A DNA stretch of 64,000 nucleotides from an uncultured Alphaproteobacteria bacterium (GTDB lineage Bacteria; Pseudomonadota; Alphaproteobacteria; HIMB59): the NCBI GenBank assembly GCA_902521155.1, contig CABYQR010000001.1:180279-244278 (forward strand), read 5' to 3'. The translations under genes were made by a program, and so were the position numbers. Shown piece by piece: positions 51,179 to 60,212 of the stretch (its first letter is position 1; each line of letters opens with the position of its first letter). The notes under the pieces were generated by a model. The model searched no databases. It had not been told where the DNA came from and was given only the letters and a program-made list of their open reading frames with translations.

Positions 51179-52366
51179 GTTCTTTTTCGTTTTTTTCCTA
51201 CCAGATTTAAAAGTCATCTTATGAAACTTTCTAAAAGATTTTTTTACTTTCTTTCTGCGTGAGTCTGTCTTTTTTTTTGGTGGTTCTGCATTTGGATTAA
51301 TTAATTTTTCAATTAGATACCAATTCTTGGTGTCAGCAGATGTTAAAAAAGTTAAAGCTCTTCCTTTAGCACCTGCCCTTGCAGTTCTGCCAATGCGGTG
51401 AATATAGTCTTCAGGATTTTGGGGAATGTCATAATTAATGACATGTTCGATATGAGGAATATCTAAGCCTCGCGCAGCTACATCCGTAGCTACAAGTACT
51501 TGAAACATATTTTTCCTAAATTTGAGGAGGACTTTTTCTCTTTTACTTTGCCTGAGGTCTCCATGGATAGCTTCTGCATTAAATTTGTCTTTTCTAAGTT
51601 GAAGAGCGATTTTATCAGCACTTCTTTTTGTTTTAACGAAAAGGACAACAGACCCGTTTCTTTCAAGTAATTCTAATTTTAGTTGCTGAAATTTTTCTTT
51701 TTGATTTACGTTTTTAACTTCTTGCTTAACATCAATAATAGGAGTGTTTTCTTTGCCTACATTGACTCTTTGTGGATCAACCATAAATTTTTTGGCCATA
51801 TCAGCTATTTTTTTGGGGAGAGTAGCAGAAAATAGTAGTGTTTGATGAGTAGGTAATTTCTCAATAATTGATTTTATATCATCAACAAAACCCATATCTA
51901 ACATGCGATCAGTTTCATCTAAAACTAGAAAATCAAACTTATTTAATTTTAAGCTTTTTCTCCTTAGATGATCTTGCATACGCCCTGGCGTACCTACAAC
52001 TAATCTTGCTCTTTTTAATTGTCTTAATTGTTTTTGGATAGAGTCACCTCCTATAATTAAGGCAGAGTCTAAATTATTTTTATTTGAGGTTAAGTCTTTA
52101 AGTGCTTTTAAAACCTGCAAAGCCAGCTCTCTAGTCGGTGTAAGAATTAAAGCGCAACTATCTTTATTCAATGTAAGGTGATTGACTAAAGGAATACCAA
52201 AGGCATAGGTTTTACCCGTACCAGTTTGAGCAGTACCTAATAAATCTTTACCATTTAGCGCCAATGGTATTGAAAGGTTTTGAATAGGGGTTGGTTTGAT
52301 AAGATTGAGTTTTTTTAGAGCGCTTAAAACCAAAGGTGTAATAGCTAGATCAGAAAATTGTTGCAT
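51164..52366 (-). CDS. DEAD-box RNA helicase (RhlE-like)
   Basis: AQTGTGKTYAF, PTRELALQ, DETDRMLDMGF, SATLP, HRIGRTARAG. Confidence 0.94.
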   Translation of the reverse strand: MQQFSDLAITPLVLSALKKLNLIKPTPIQNLSIPLALNGKDLLGTAQTGTGKTYAFGIPLVNHLTLNKDSCALILTPTRELALQVLKALKDLTSNKNNLDSALIIGGDSIQKQLRQLKRARLVVGTPGRMQDHLRRKSLKLNKFDFLVLDETDRMLDMGFVDDIKSIIEKLPTHQTLLFSATLPKKIADMAKKFMVDPQRVNVGKENTPIIDVKQEVKNVNQKEKFQQLKLELLERNGSVVLFVKTKRSADKIALQLRKDKFNAEAIHGDLRQSKREKVLLKFRKNMFQVLVATDVAARGLDIPHIEHVINYDIPQNPEDYIHRIGRTARAGAKGRALTFLTSADTKNWYLIEKLINPNAEPPKKKTDSRRKKVKKSFRKFHKMTFKSGRKKTKKNLNAR

Positions 52367-52485
52367 GATTATTTGAAAAAAATATTGGTAAAACCTATTA
52401 GGTTGGATCTAGTATCACGAAATAAGAATATAACCTAATTAATAATAAATGTGATTATTAGCTATTGTGATATGAAACTGAAAGC

Positions 52486-52518
52486 AATAGCACAAATTTC
52501 TTAACCATTTGTGCTATT
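52486..52518 (-). terminator. 12-bp-stem hairpin downstream of pnp
   Basis: AATAGCACAAAT-9 nt-ATTTGTGCTATT perfect inverted repeat. Confidence 0.6.
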
Positions 52519-52531
52519 ACAAAAATATAAA

Positions 52532-54595
52532 TTAAACTTCTTTCATGCTGAGTTTTACTTTACCCGCACGATCGACATCGAGAACTTTTACTTGAACTTC
52601 TTGTCCTTCTGATAAAACATCAGTTACATTCTCAACTCTTTTTTGAGAAATTTGAGATACATGAAGTAAGCCATCTCTGGCACCCATAAAATTAACAAAA
52701 GCACCAAATTCAACGATTTTAACAACTTTACCATTATAGATTTTTCCTATTTCTGGCTCTGCTACGATGTCTTCCACCATTTGTTTGGCAGTATTAATAG
52801 ACTCTTCATTGCTAGAGGCAATTTTGACAATTCCATCATCATTGACTTCAAGTTTAGCACCTGAAACTTCAACAATATTTCTGATCACTTTACCACCAGA
52901 ACCAATAACATCTTTGATCTTGGCTTTATCAATTGAAATAGAAATTACTTGAGGGGCATGTTTGGAGAATTTTGTTCGAGCTTCTGGTAAGGCTTCCGAC
53001 ATTACTTCAATTATATGTTTTCTGCCTCCTGAAGCTTGGTTCAATGCTATCTCCATAATTTCCTTCGTAATACTTGTAATCTTTATATCCATTTGAAGAG
53101 AAGTAATACCATCCATGGTACCTGCTACTTTAAAATCCATATCTCCTAAATGATCTTCATCACCCAAAATATCGCTTAAAACAACAAAGTCGTCTCCATC
53201 TTTTATAAGACCCATCGCTATGCCGCCAATATGTTTTTTAATAGGCACACCTGCTGACATTAAAGCCAGAGAAGATCCACAAACTGTAGCCATAGAGCTT
53301 GAACCATTAGATTCAGTAATTTCTGAAACTAATCGGAGCGTGTAAGGAAAATCTTCTTTTGAAGGGAGCATAGGATTGACAGCTCTCCATGCAAGCTTAC
53401 CGTGTCCTATTTCTCTTCTACTTGTAAAACCTGATCTTCCTACTTCTCCAACTGAGTAGGGAGGGAAGTTATAATGAAGCATAAAATGCTGTTTATGCAT
53501 AGGATCTAGGGAGTCAATCATTTGCTCATCATCACCTGTACCAAGTGTCATTACAACAAGAGCTTGGGTTTCTCCTCTAGTAAACAAGCTAGAGCCGTGA
53601 GCACGAGGAAGAATATCTAATTCACATGTAATTTTTCTTACCTCATCAAGTTTTCGTCCATCAATACGACTTTTGTTTTTAATGATATCTCCACGAACAA
53701 CATCTTTTTCAATATCTTTAATAATTGTTGTTGCTGAAAGTACCTGATCATCTTCCACATTTTCTATGATTGAAGATCTAATTTCGCCGAGCTTTTGGCT
53801 TCTTTCTTGCTTATCAGTCAGACCATAAGCCTCTCTAATAGGATCGGCTATTTTAGAAGAAATATCCTTTTGCAGTCCTTCATAAAATTCAGGAAGAGTT
53901 GGTACTTCAAATTTCTTGATTTCAGTTTTTCCTGCAAATGTCTGAATTTCTTTAATAAACGTTTGATAAAAATCATGTCCAAACATTACTGCTTCGAGCA
54001 TAGTGCTCTCGGGAAGTTCTTTGGCTTCTGACTCAACCATCAAAACACCCTCTTCTGTTCCAGCCACAACTAAATCTAGAGTTGAATTTTCTAGTTCTTC
54101 AATGGTTGGGTTTGCAACTAACTTTCCATCTATATGCCCTACTCTAGCAGCACCTAGTGTTCCTGCTACAGGTAAGCCTGATACTGCAAGCGCAGCTCCC
54201 GTGGCATACATCGCAATAATATCTGGGTCTACAATTCCATCATAGGAAAGTACTGTGAGAGTTACTTGTGTTTCGTTTTTAAAATTTTTATGAAAAAGGG
54301 GTCTAATAGGTCTATCAATTAAACGGCAAATTAAAGTTTCTCTTTCCGTTGGCCTTGCCTCTCTTTTAAAAAATCCACCAGGAATTTTTCCTGATGCATA
54401 ATATTTTTCCTGATAATTAACTGTTAATGGAAAAAAATCGATATCAGGTTTTTGTGTTTTGGCAGCACAAATGTTTGCCATAACCATGGTTTCACCACAA
54501 GTTACTACAACAGATGCATCTGCTTGTTTTGCAATTCGATTTGTTTCTAGTTTGATTTGTTGGTTTCCCAACGTAAAAGTATGTTCTATTTTCAT
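52532..54595 (-). CDS. pnp: Polyribonucleotide nucleotidyltransferase
   Basis: PNPase core, KH and S1 (GKIYNGKVVKIVEFGAFVNFMGARDGLLHVSQIS). Confidence 0.98.
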   Translation of the reverse strand: MKIEHTFTLGNQQIKLETNRIAKQADASVVVTCGETMVMANICAAKTQKPDIDFFPLTVNYQEKYYASGKIPGGFFKREARPTERETLICRLIDRPIRPLFHKNFKNETQVTLTVLSYDGIVDPDIIAMYATGAALAVSGLPVAGTLGAARVGHIDGKLVANPTIEELENSTLDLVVAGTEEGVLMVESEAKELPESTMLEAVMFGHDFYQTFIKEIQTFAGKTEIKKFEVPTLPEFYEGLQKDISSKIADPIREAYGLTDKQERSQKLGEIRSSIIENVEDDQVLSATTIIKDIEKDVVRGDIIKNKSRIDGRKLDEVRKITCELDILPRAHGSSLFTRGETQALVVMTLGTGDDEQMIDSLDPMHKQHFMLHYNFPPYSVGEVGRSGFTSRREIGHGKLAWRAVNPMLPSKEDFPYTLRLVSEITESNGSSSMATVCGSSLALMSAGVPIKKHIGGIAMGLIKDGDDFVVLSDILGDEDHLGDMDFKVAGTMDGITSLQMDIKITSITKEIMEIALNQASGGRKHIIEVMSEALPEARTKFSKHAPQVISISIDKAKIKDVIGSGGKVIRNIVEVSGAKLEVNDDGIVKIASSNEESINTAKQMVEDIVAEPEIGKIYNGKVVKIVEFGAFVNFMGARDGLLHVSQISQKRVENVTDVLSEGQEVQVKVLDVDRAGKVKLSMKEV

Positions 54596-54633
54596 CTTCC
54601 TCTTTTCTACTTAATAGACTAATTAAAAAGTCT

Positions 54634-54888
54634 TTACTTTTTTCTTAGCTTTAGTTTGTCTGCTACTTCTGTATATTTTCCTGCATTCCTCTTCTTTAAA
54701 TACGCCATCAATCTATTTCTTTTACCAACCATCATCAGCAGACCTCTTCGAGAATGAAAATCTTTCTTATGTATTTTGATATGTTCTGTTAACAGATTAA
54801 TTTTCTTTGTGAGAAAAAAAATTTGGGACTCTGGCGAGCCAGTGTCATTATCAGCACGTGCTATATCGTTTATTTGTATTTCCGACAT
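54634..54888 (-). CDS. rpsO: 30S ribosomal protein S15
   Basis: [43 protein letters not shown]. Confidence 0.97.
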   Translation of the reverse strand: MSEIQINDIARADNDTGSPESQIFFLTKKINLLTEHIKIHKKDFHSRRGLLMMVGKRNRLMAYLKKRNAGKYTEVADKLKLRKK

Positions 54889-54938
54889 CGGTACTCCTTT
54901 TCAAATTAAAACATCATCTGACCAGGATGTCGCCCAGT

Positions 54939-55634
54939 TCAAATGGCAATTAGATGGCTATGTAAATCATTTATGCTTGAGAAATCAAGGATTTTCTCAT
55001 AAGGAATAGCCTGATTTAGTGTAAAAGCACCAATTTTCAATCTTTTTATCATGCTCGCGTAACCAATATCTCCTAAAGATATTGCCAGATCTTGAGCAAA
55101 AGCTCTTACATAGAAGCCAGTTTGGCAATTTAATTCCAACCCCATATGGGTGTTATTAGAATATAAAATTTTGAGACTGCTAACAGATACCTCTTTATAG
55201 CGCTCTTCGATTATTTCGTTTCTTCTTGCTAGTTCATAAAAATTTTTACCTTTTGATTTATGGGCTGAAAAGTTTGGAATTTTTTGTTGGTAGGTGCCTA
55301 TAAAATTTTTTAAATAATGAGTTCTTTCACTAATGCTATGAGAAATTGGCTTCATCTTTGAAAATCTTCCCTCTGAATCCAAAGTATTGGTTGTTGCTCC
55401 AAAACGAATTTCAACTATATAGCTTTTTTTTTCATTATGGACATTTGGAATTTTTTTAGTGGCTTTATTGATTCCAATCAATAACAAGCCCGAGGCAAGT
55501 GGGTCAAGGGTTCCTGCAAATCCAATTTTATGAAAAGAATAACGAAACTTTAACTTTCTTATAACACCAAAAGACTCTATACCTTCTGGTTTATCTATTA
55601 ATAACCATCCATTACTTGAAATCTTTTCTTTCAT
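54939..55634 (-). CDS. truB: tRNA pseudouridine(55) synthase
   Basis: GWLLIDKPEGIESF, GFAGTLDPLASGLLLIGI. Confidence 0.95.
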   Translation of the reverse strand: MKEKISSNGWLLIDKPEGIESFGVIRKLKFRYSFHKIGFAGTLDPLASGLLLIGINKATKKIPNVHNEKKSYIVEIRFGATTNTLDSEGRFSKMKPISHSISERTHYLKNFIGTYQQKIPNFSAHKSKGKNFYELARRNEIIEERYKEVSVSSLKILYSNNTHMGLELNCQTGFYVRAFAQDLAISLGDIGYASMIKRLKIGAFTLNQAIPYEKILDFSSINDLHSHLIAI

Positions 55635-55640
55635 AAAGAA

Positions 55641-55985
55641 TTATAAATTATCTAGAAGTGATTGTACTTTTAGTGAGTCTTGAAAAGATTGGTCAAAGAT
55701 AAAAGAGACTTTTGGAGTATATTTACTAGTAAGCGTTCTAGCAATTAAGTTTTGTATTTCTCTCAAGTAAAGCTTATTAAATTCTTTAAATTGTTCGTCT
55801 GTTATATTATGAACAAGAAAAACCTTTGCAAACCTTAAATCTTTGCTGACTTTTACTTCGGTAATTTCAAATCGAGCAGAGGGAAATCTTGTCAGATAGT
55901 CTCTATGAGTAACAAGATATTCGGATACTAGTCTTTTAATGGAGAGTTCAAATTTTTTGGTTCGAAAACTTGGCTTATTGTCCAC
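55641..55985 (-). CDS. rbfA: Ribosome-binding factor A
   Basis: Position in operon; ITEVKVSKDLRFAKVFL, TPKVSFIFDQS. Confidence 0.9.
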   Translation of the reverse strand: MDNKPSFRTKKFELSIKRLVSEYLVTHRDYLTRFPSARFEITEVKVSKDLRFAKVFLVHNITDEQFKEFNKLYLREIQNLIARTLTSKYTPKVSFIFDQSFQDSLKVQSLLDNL

Positions 55986-55986
55986 A

Positions 55987-58002
55987 CTATAATTCTTTTT
56001 GAACTTCCTTAGTTATATAAAATTCAATTTCATCTTTGACTAAAATATCAGAGTAATCTTTGAACGAAATACCGCATTCGTAATTTTCTCGAACCTCTTT
56101 AACATCATCTTTAAATCGTTTTAGTGTTCCCACTTCACCACCATGAATAATTTTACCTTCTCTGACCAATCTGATTTTAGCAGAGTTGGAGACAAATCCA
56201 TTAGTTACAAAACACCCAGCAATAGTGCCGAATTTTGATGAATTAAAGGTATCTCTGACTTCTGCGTGACCAATAATTTCCTCTTTGGTATCAGGAGTAA
56301 GAAGTCCTGATAGCATTTTTTTCATATCATCAATTAATTCATAGATAATAGAGTAATACCTAATATCAACTTTATCTCTTTTTGCGATTGTTCGGGCTTG
56401 GGGGATAGCGCGGATATTAAATCCAATAACTACTCCTTGAGCAGAATTAGCTAAACTCACATCACTCTCGTTAATGGCTCCGATCGCATTATGAATAACG
56501 TTCATTTTTACTTCATCATTGCCCACTTTTTCAAGAGAGGAGACGATAGCTTCAAGGGAGCCTTGAACATCTGCTTTAACAATAATAGGTAATTTTTTTA
56601 CATCGCCTTTAGAAACATTTGCCATCATTTCTTCTAGAGAAGATTTTTTAATGGCAGAAGTGTCTTCTAATTTCTTTTGATCCTTTGCCTTTTCAGTTAT
56701 GTCTTTGGCTATTTCTTCATTAGGCATGACAAAAACTGTTTCACCTGCTTGAGGAACTGAGTCAAAACCCAAAACTTCAACCGGCATTCCAGGGGGTGCA
56801 GTCTTAACTCTTTTACCTGATTCATCAAATAAAGCTTTCACTCTGCCAAAAGAGGAACCACATGTAAAATGATCTCCCTCATTCAGAGTTCCATTCTTGA
56901 TAATTACTGTCGCAACAGATCCCTTACCCGTTTCAATTTTAGATTCTACCACAATGGCTTCTGCTAACTTGTCGTGTTCTACGTTCAAATTTAATATTTC
57001 TATTTGTAATAAGATATTATCTAAAAGTTTATCTAAGTTTGTTTTTTTTATGGCAGAAATTTCTGTTTCTAAAACATCGCCGCTAAAGCTCTCTACGACT
57101 ACTTCATGGCTTAACAAATCATTTCTAACTACATTGGGGTCTACATCGGGCAGGTCAATTTTATTGATGGCTAAAACAATAGGAACTTTTGCTGTTTTAG
57201 CATGGGAAATTGCCTCTATAGTTTGAGGTTTCACACTATCGTTTGCAGCAACAACTAAGACTACTACATCAGTTAAATTTGCACCACGGGAACGAATATT
57301 TGAGAATGCTGCATGACCAGGGGTATCTAAAAAAGTAATAGGTTGGTTTTTATGCTTGATTTGATAAGCGCCGATATGCTGAGTAATTCCGCCTGACTCC
57401 CGTGCTGTAACGTTAGTGTTTCTCAGTGAATCTAGTAAAGAAGTCTTTCCATGATCAACGTGACCCATCACAGTTACAATAGGTGGTCGTGGCTGTATAT
57501 TAGATTTTGTTGTTTTTTGGAAATTTGCAATTTCATCGTTGAGACTAATTGCTGTTTCTCTTTTAGGAGTGTGACCTAATTCTGTTACAATTAACTCCGC
57601 TGTATCTCCATCAATGAATTGGTTTGCAGTGGCCATGATACCATTTTTCATTAATGCTTTTACAACATCACCTGTTTTTTCTGACATACGACTTGCAAGT
57701 TCTTGAATTGATATTTTGATAGGAATATCTACTTCTCTAACAATTTTTTGTGAGCTTGTTAAATTAGGTTTATATTTTGTTTTTTGCTTTTCTCGATTTC
57801 TTTTTGTTTGGGCTAAGCTCGGCATTTTTTCATAATCTGGTTCTTCGTCTAAAATATTGTTAACAGATATTGATGATAGTTTTTTTTGAAAAGCAGTCGT
57901 ATTTAGAGTCAATTTTTTTCGAGGCGCCGCAGCACCTGCTGCTTTAGGAGGCGTGCTTTTAGCTTTAGAGCTTGGTGTAGGAGTCTTATTGTCTTTTGTC
58001 AT
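55987..58002 (-). CDS. infB: Translation initiation factor IF-2
   Basis: PIVTVMGHVDHGKTSLLDSLR, FLDTPGHAAFSNIRSRGA. Confidence 0.98.
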   Translation of the reverse strand: MTKDNKTPTPSSKAKSTPPKAAGAAAPRKKLTLNTTAFQKKLSSISVNNILDEEPDYEKMPSLAQTKRNREKQKTKYKPNLTSSQKIVREVDIPIKISIQELASRMSEKTGDVVKALMKNGIMATANQFIDGDTAELIVTELGHTPKRETAISLNDEIANFQKTTKSNIQPRPPIVTVMGHVDHGKTSLLDSLRNTNVTARESGGITQHIGAYQIKHKNQPITFLDTPGHAAFSNIRSRGANLTDVVVLVVAANDSVKPQTIEAISHAKTAKVPIVLAINKIDLPDVDPNVVRNDLLSHEVVVESFSGDVLETEISAIKKTNLDKLLDNILLQIEILNLNVEHDKLAEAIVVESKIETGKGSVATVIIKNGTLNEGDHFTCGSSFGRVKALFDESGKRVKTAPPGMPVEVLGFDSVPQAGETVFVMPNEEIAKDITEKAKDQKKLEDTSAIKKSSLEEMMANVSKGDVKKLPIIVKADVQGSLEAIVSSLEKVGNDEVKMNVIHNAIGAINESDVSLANSAQGVVIGFNIRAIPQARTIAKRDKVDIRYYSIIYELIDDMKKMLSGLLTPDTKEEIIGHAEVRDTFNSSKFGTIAGCFVTNGFVSNSAKIRLVREGKIIHGGEVGTLKRFKDDVKEVRENYECGISFKDYSDILVKDEIEFYITKEVQKEL

Positions 58003-58012
58003 TGATTAATTC

Positions 58013-59515
58013 TTAACTATTAAGATATATCTCCCTTGCATCCATAATAATTTTTTCAGCAATATTTTTTTCTACTCTTTTTTGAAGAATCCCCTCTTTG
58101 CCTACTAGTTCATCTGTAGCTAAATCTGCTAAGTCTTGTCGGGTGAATATTTTATTATCAATTAGTGTTGAAAGCATTTTATTATCTAATTCTTTAATAT
58201 TTTTTAGATAGTCATCTAGGCTAGACTCTTGAATAAGTTTTTCTAGTTCAGCTTTTTCATTTTCCATAAATTGTGAAGCACGGGCATAAATTTCGGTAGC
58301 AAGTTCAGTATCAAAGCCTTCAATTTTTTCAATATCGTTGACTGTGGCATTAACAATTTTTTCAATGCTGTTATATCCCTCTACAGCCAGTAACTGGGCA
58401 ATCATATCCTCTAAGTCTAGTTTTTCGGCAAAGAGTGCTGTTACTTGTTTGAATTCCTCTTGACGCCTATCCGCATCTTCTTTTTCCGTTAAAATATCAA
58501 TCTCTAAACCCGTTAAAATAGAGGCTAATTTAACATTTTGACCTCTTCTACCTATTGCAATACTTAATTGATCTTCTGGTAAAACAATTTCTACACGATT
58601 GGAATCTTCAAACTCGTTAACTTTAGCTACTTGAGCAGGTGATATGGCGCGTTGAACAAAAAGGGATTTTAGCTCAGACCAATTCACAATATCAATTTTT
58701 TCACCTTGCAATTCGTTCACAATTGCTTGAACCCTAGATCCTCTCATTCCAACACAAGCTCCAACAGGGTCTATAGACTTATCATTGGCTCGAACAGTTA
58801 TTTTACCTCTACTGCCTGGGTCTCTTGCAACTGATAAAATTTCAATTTGACCTTCGTATATTTCTGGAACTTCTTGGACAAAAAGTTTTGCCATAAATTG
58901 AGGATGGGTTCTTGAAAGAAAAATTTGATGTCCTTTAGATTCTTCTTTGATATCAAAAAAATAAGCTCTAATACGATCACCTGTCTTAAAATTTTCTCTT
59001 GGTATTAATTCGTCTTTGCGAAGGAAGCCTTCGGCCTTTCCTAGATCAACAATAATATTATTAAACTCAATTCTTTTAACTATTCCAGAAAGGATTTCAC
59101 CTACGCGATCTTTGAAGTCATTAAACTGTCTTCGTTTTTCTGCTTCACGCACACGGGAGTATATTACTTGTCGTGCCATATTAGCAGTGACTCTTCCAAA
59201 ATTTACTGCAGGAAGAGGGATATGTACTTGGCCTCCGATTTCTACATTTTCATCATACTTTTTAGCATGATCTAGAAGAATTTGATTAGCTTGGAGAACA
59301 GGGTCTATAGTCTCTACTACATCTTTAATATGTGAGAGGGTAATGTTTCCAGTGAAACGATCAATAACGGCTTTAATGTTATTATCCATTCCATATTTTG
59401 ATTTTCCAATTATTTCAAAAGACTCTTCAAGAGCCTCCATTACTATGTCTTGTTCTATGCCTTTCTCTTGAGAGACAATTTCTGCAACTTTTAAAATTTC
59501 TGTGTTATTTAGCAT
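58013..59515 (-). CDS. nusA: Transcription termination/antitermination factor NusA
   Basis: S1 and KH domains, DPVGACVGMRGSRVQAIVNELQGEKIDIV, SIAIGRRGQNVKLA. Confidence 0.97.
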   Translation of the reverse strand: MLNNTEILKVAEIVSQEKGIEQDIVMEALEESFEIIGKSKYGMDNNIKAVIDRFTGNITLSHIKDVVETIDPVLQANQILLDHAKKYDENVEIGGQVHIPLPAVNFGRVTANMARQVIYSRVREAEKRRQFNDFKDRVGEILSGIVKRIEFNNIIVDLGKAEGFLRKDELIPRENFKTGDRIRAYFFDIKEESKGHQIFLSRTHPQFMAKLFVQEVPEIYEGQIEILSVARDPGSRGKITVRANDKSIDPVGACVGMRGSRVQAIVNELQGEKIDIVNWSELKSLFVQRAISPAQVAKVNEFEDSNRVEIVLPEDQLSIAIGRRGQNVKLASILTGLEIDILTEKEDADRRQEEFKQVTALFAEKLDLEDMIAQLLAVEGYNSIEKIVNATVNDIEKIEGFDTELATEIYARASQFMENEKAELEKLIQESSLDDYLKNIKELDNKMLSTLIDNKIFTRQDLADLATDELVGKEGILQKRVEKNIAEKIIMDAREIYLNS

Positions 59516-59529
59516 TATGTTTTCTGGTT

Positions 59530-59554
59530 AAAAAAAAAGGCGGGACAACCCACC
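59530..59554 (-). terminator. Intrinsic terminator/attenuator between trmB and nusA
   Basis: Minus strand GGTGGG-TTGT-CCCGCC followed by nine T; ends 14 nt before the nusA ATG. Confidence 0.75.
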
Positions 59555-59567
59555 TCCTCCTTGTTGG

Positions 59568-60212
59568 TTAATAATTTTTAAGAACGCTAAAATAGAATAG
59601 TTTATGATTTTTGTCTAAGGCTTTTTTTTCAAATTTCGTATTTAAAGCATTGAATTCATTATATTTCCAAGAATCTGGGCCTATATCTTTAATTATATAG
59701 TTAAATTGATTCATTAATATTAGTGCTTCAAGAAAATAATCTGAGTGGTCCGTGGCGAAATGAATAAAGCCTTTTTTTTTCAATTTCTTTGAAAGGTCCT
59801 CTACCAGTAAGGCATTAAAAGTTCTTCTTTTTTTATGTCTATTTTTAGGCCAAGGGTCTGGGAAAAAAACCCTGATACCATTAAAATAATTATTTGGGAT
59901 AAAAGGAAGGATGTCTTGTATATTTAAATGAAAAACTAATAAATTTTTTAATTTATTATCAATAGAGTTTCTAATAGCTCTCAAGACACCATCAGCAAAA
60001 ATATCACATCCTATAAAATTAGTTTGAGGATTATTTTTGGCATCTTCACTGATCTTCTCTCCATCGCCAATGCCTATTTCTAATACTCGAGGTGTTTTGA
60101 TATTTTTAAATATAGAAGTTGAGGGAAGAAGTAATTTATCTTGGAGATGCTCCAATCTGGCAAAAGATTTTCCTTTTTTTCTTCCAAAGTATTTATTTTT
60201 TGATTCGAACAT
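59568..60212 (-). CDS. trmB: tRNA (guanine-N7-)-methyltransferase
   Basis: VLEIGIGDGEKI, NGIRVFFPDPWPKNRHKKRR; start taken at MFESKNK. Confidence 0.93.
   Translation of the reverse strand: MFESKNKYFGRKKGKSFARLEHLQDKLLLPSTSIFKNIKTPRVLEIGIGDGEKISEDAKNNPQTNFIGCDIFADGVLRAIRNSIDNKLKNLLVFHLNIQDILPFIPNNYFNGIRVFFPDPWPKNRHKKRRTFNALLVEDLSKKLKKKGFIHFATDHSDYFLEALILMNQFNYIIKDIGPDSWKYNEFNALNTKFEKKALDKNHKLFYFSVLKNY

Noticed and set aside
54889-54938. S15 autoregulatory leader upstream of rpsO
   Set aside because: Only a weak ACATC/GATGT stem in 50 nt; not enough to call a known r-protein motif.
56897-57226. 109-aa plus-strand ORF opposite infB
   Set aside because: Shadow ORF within the conserved GTPase domain.
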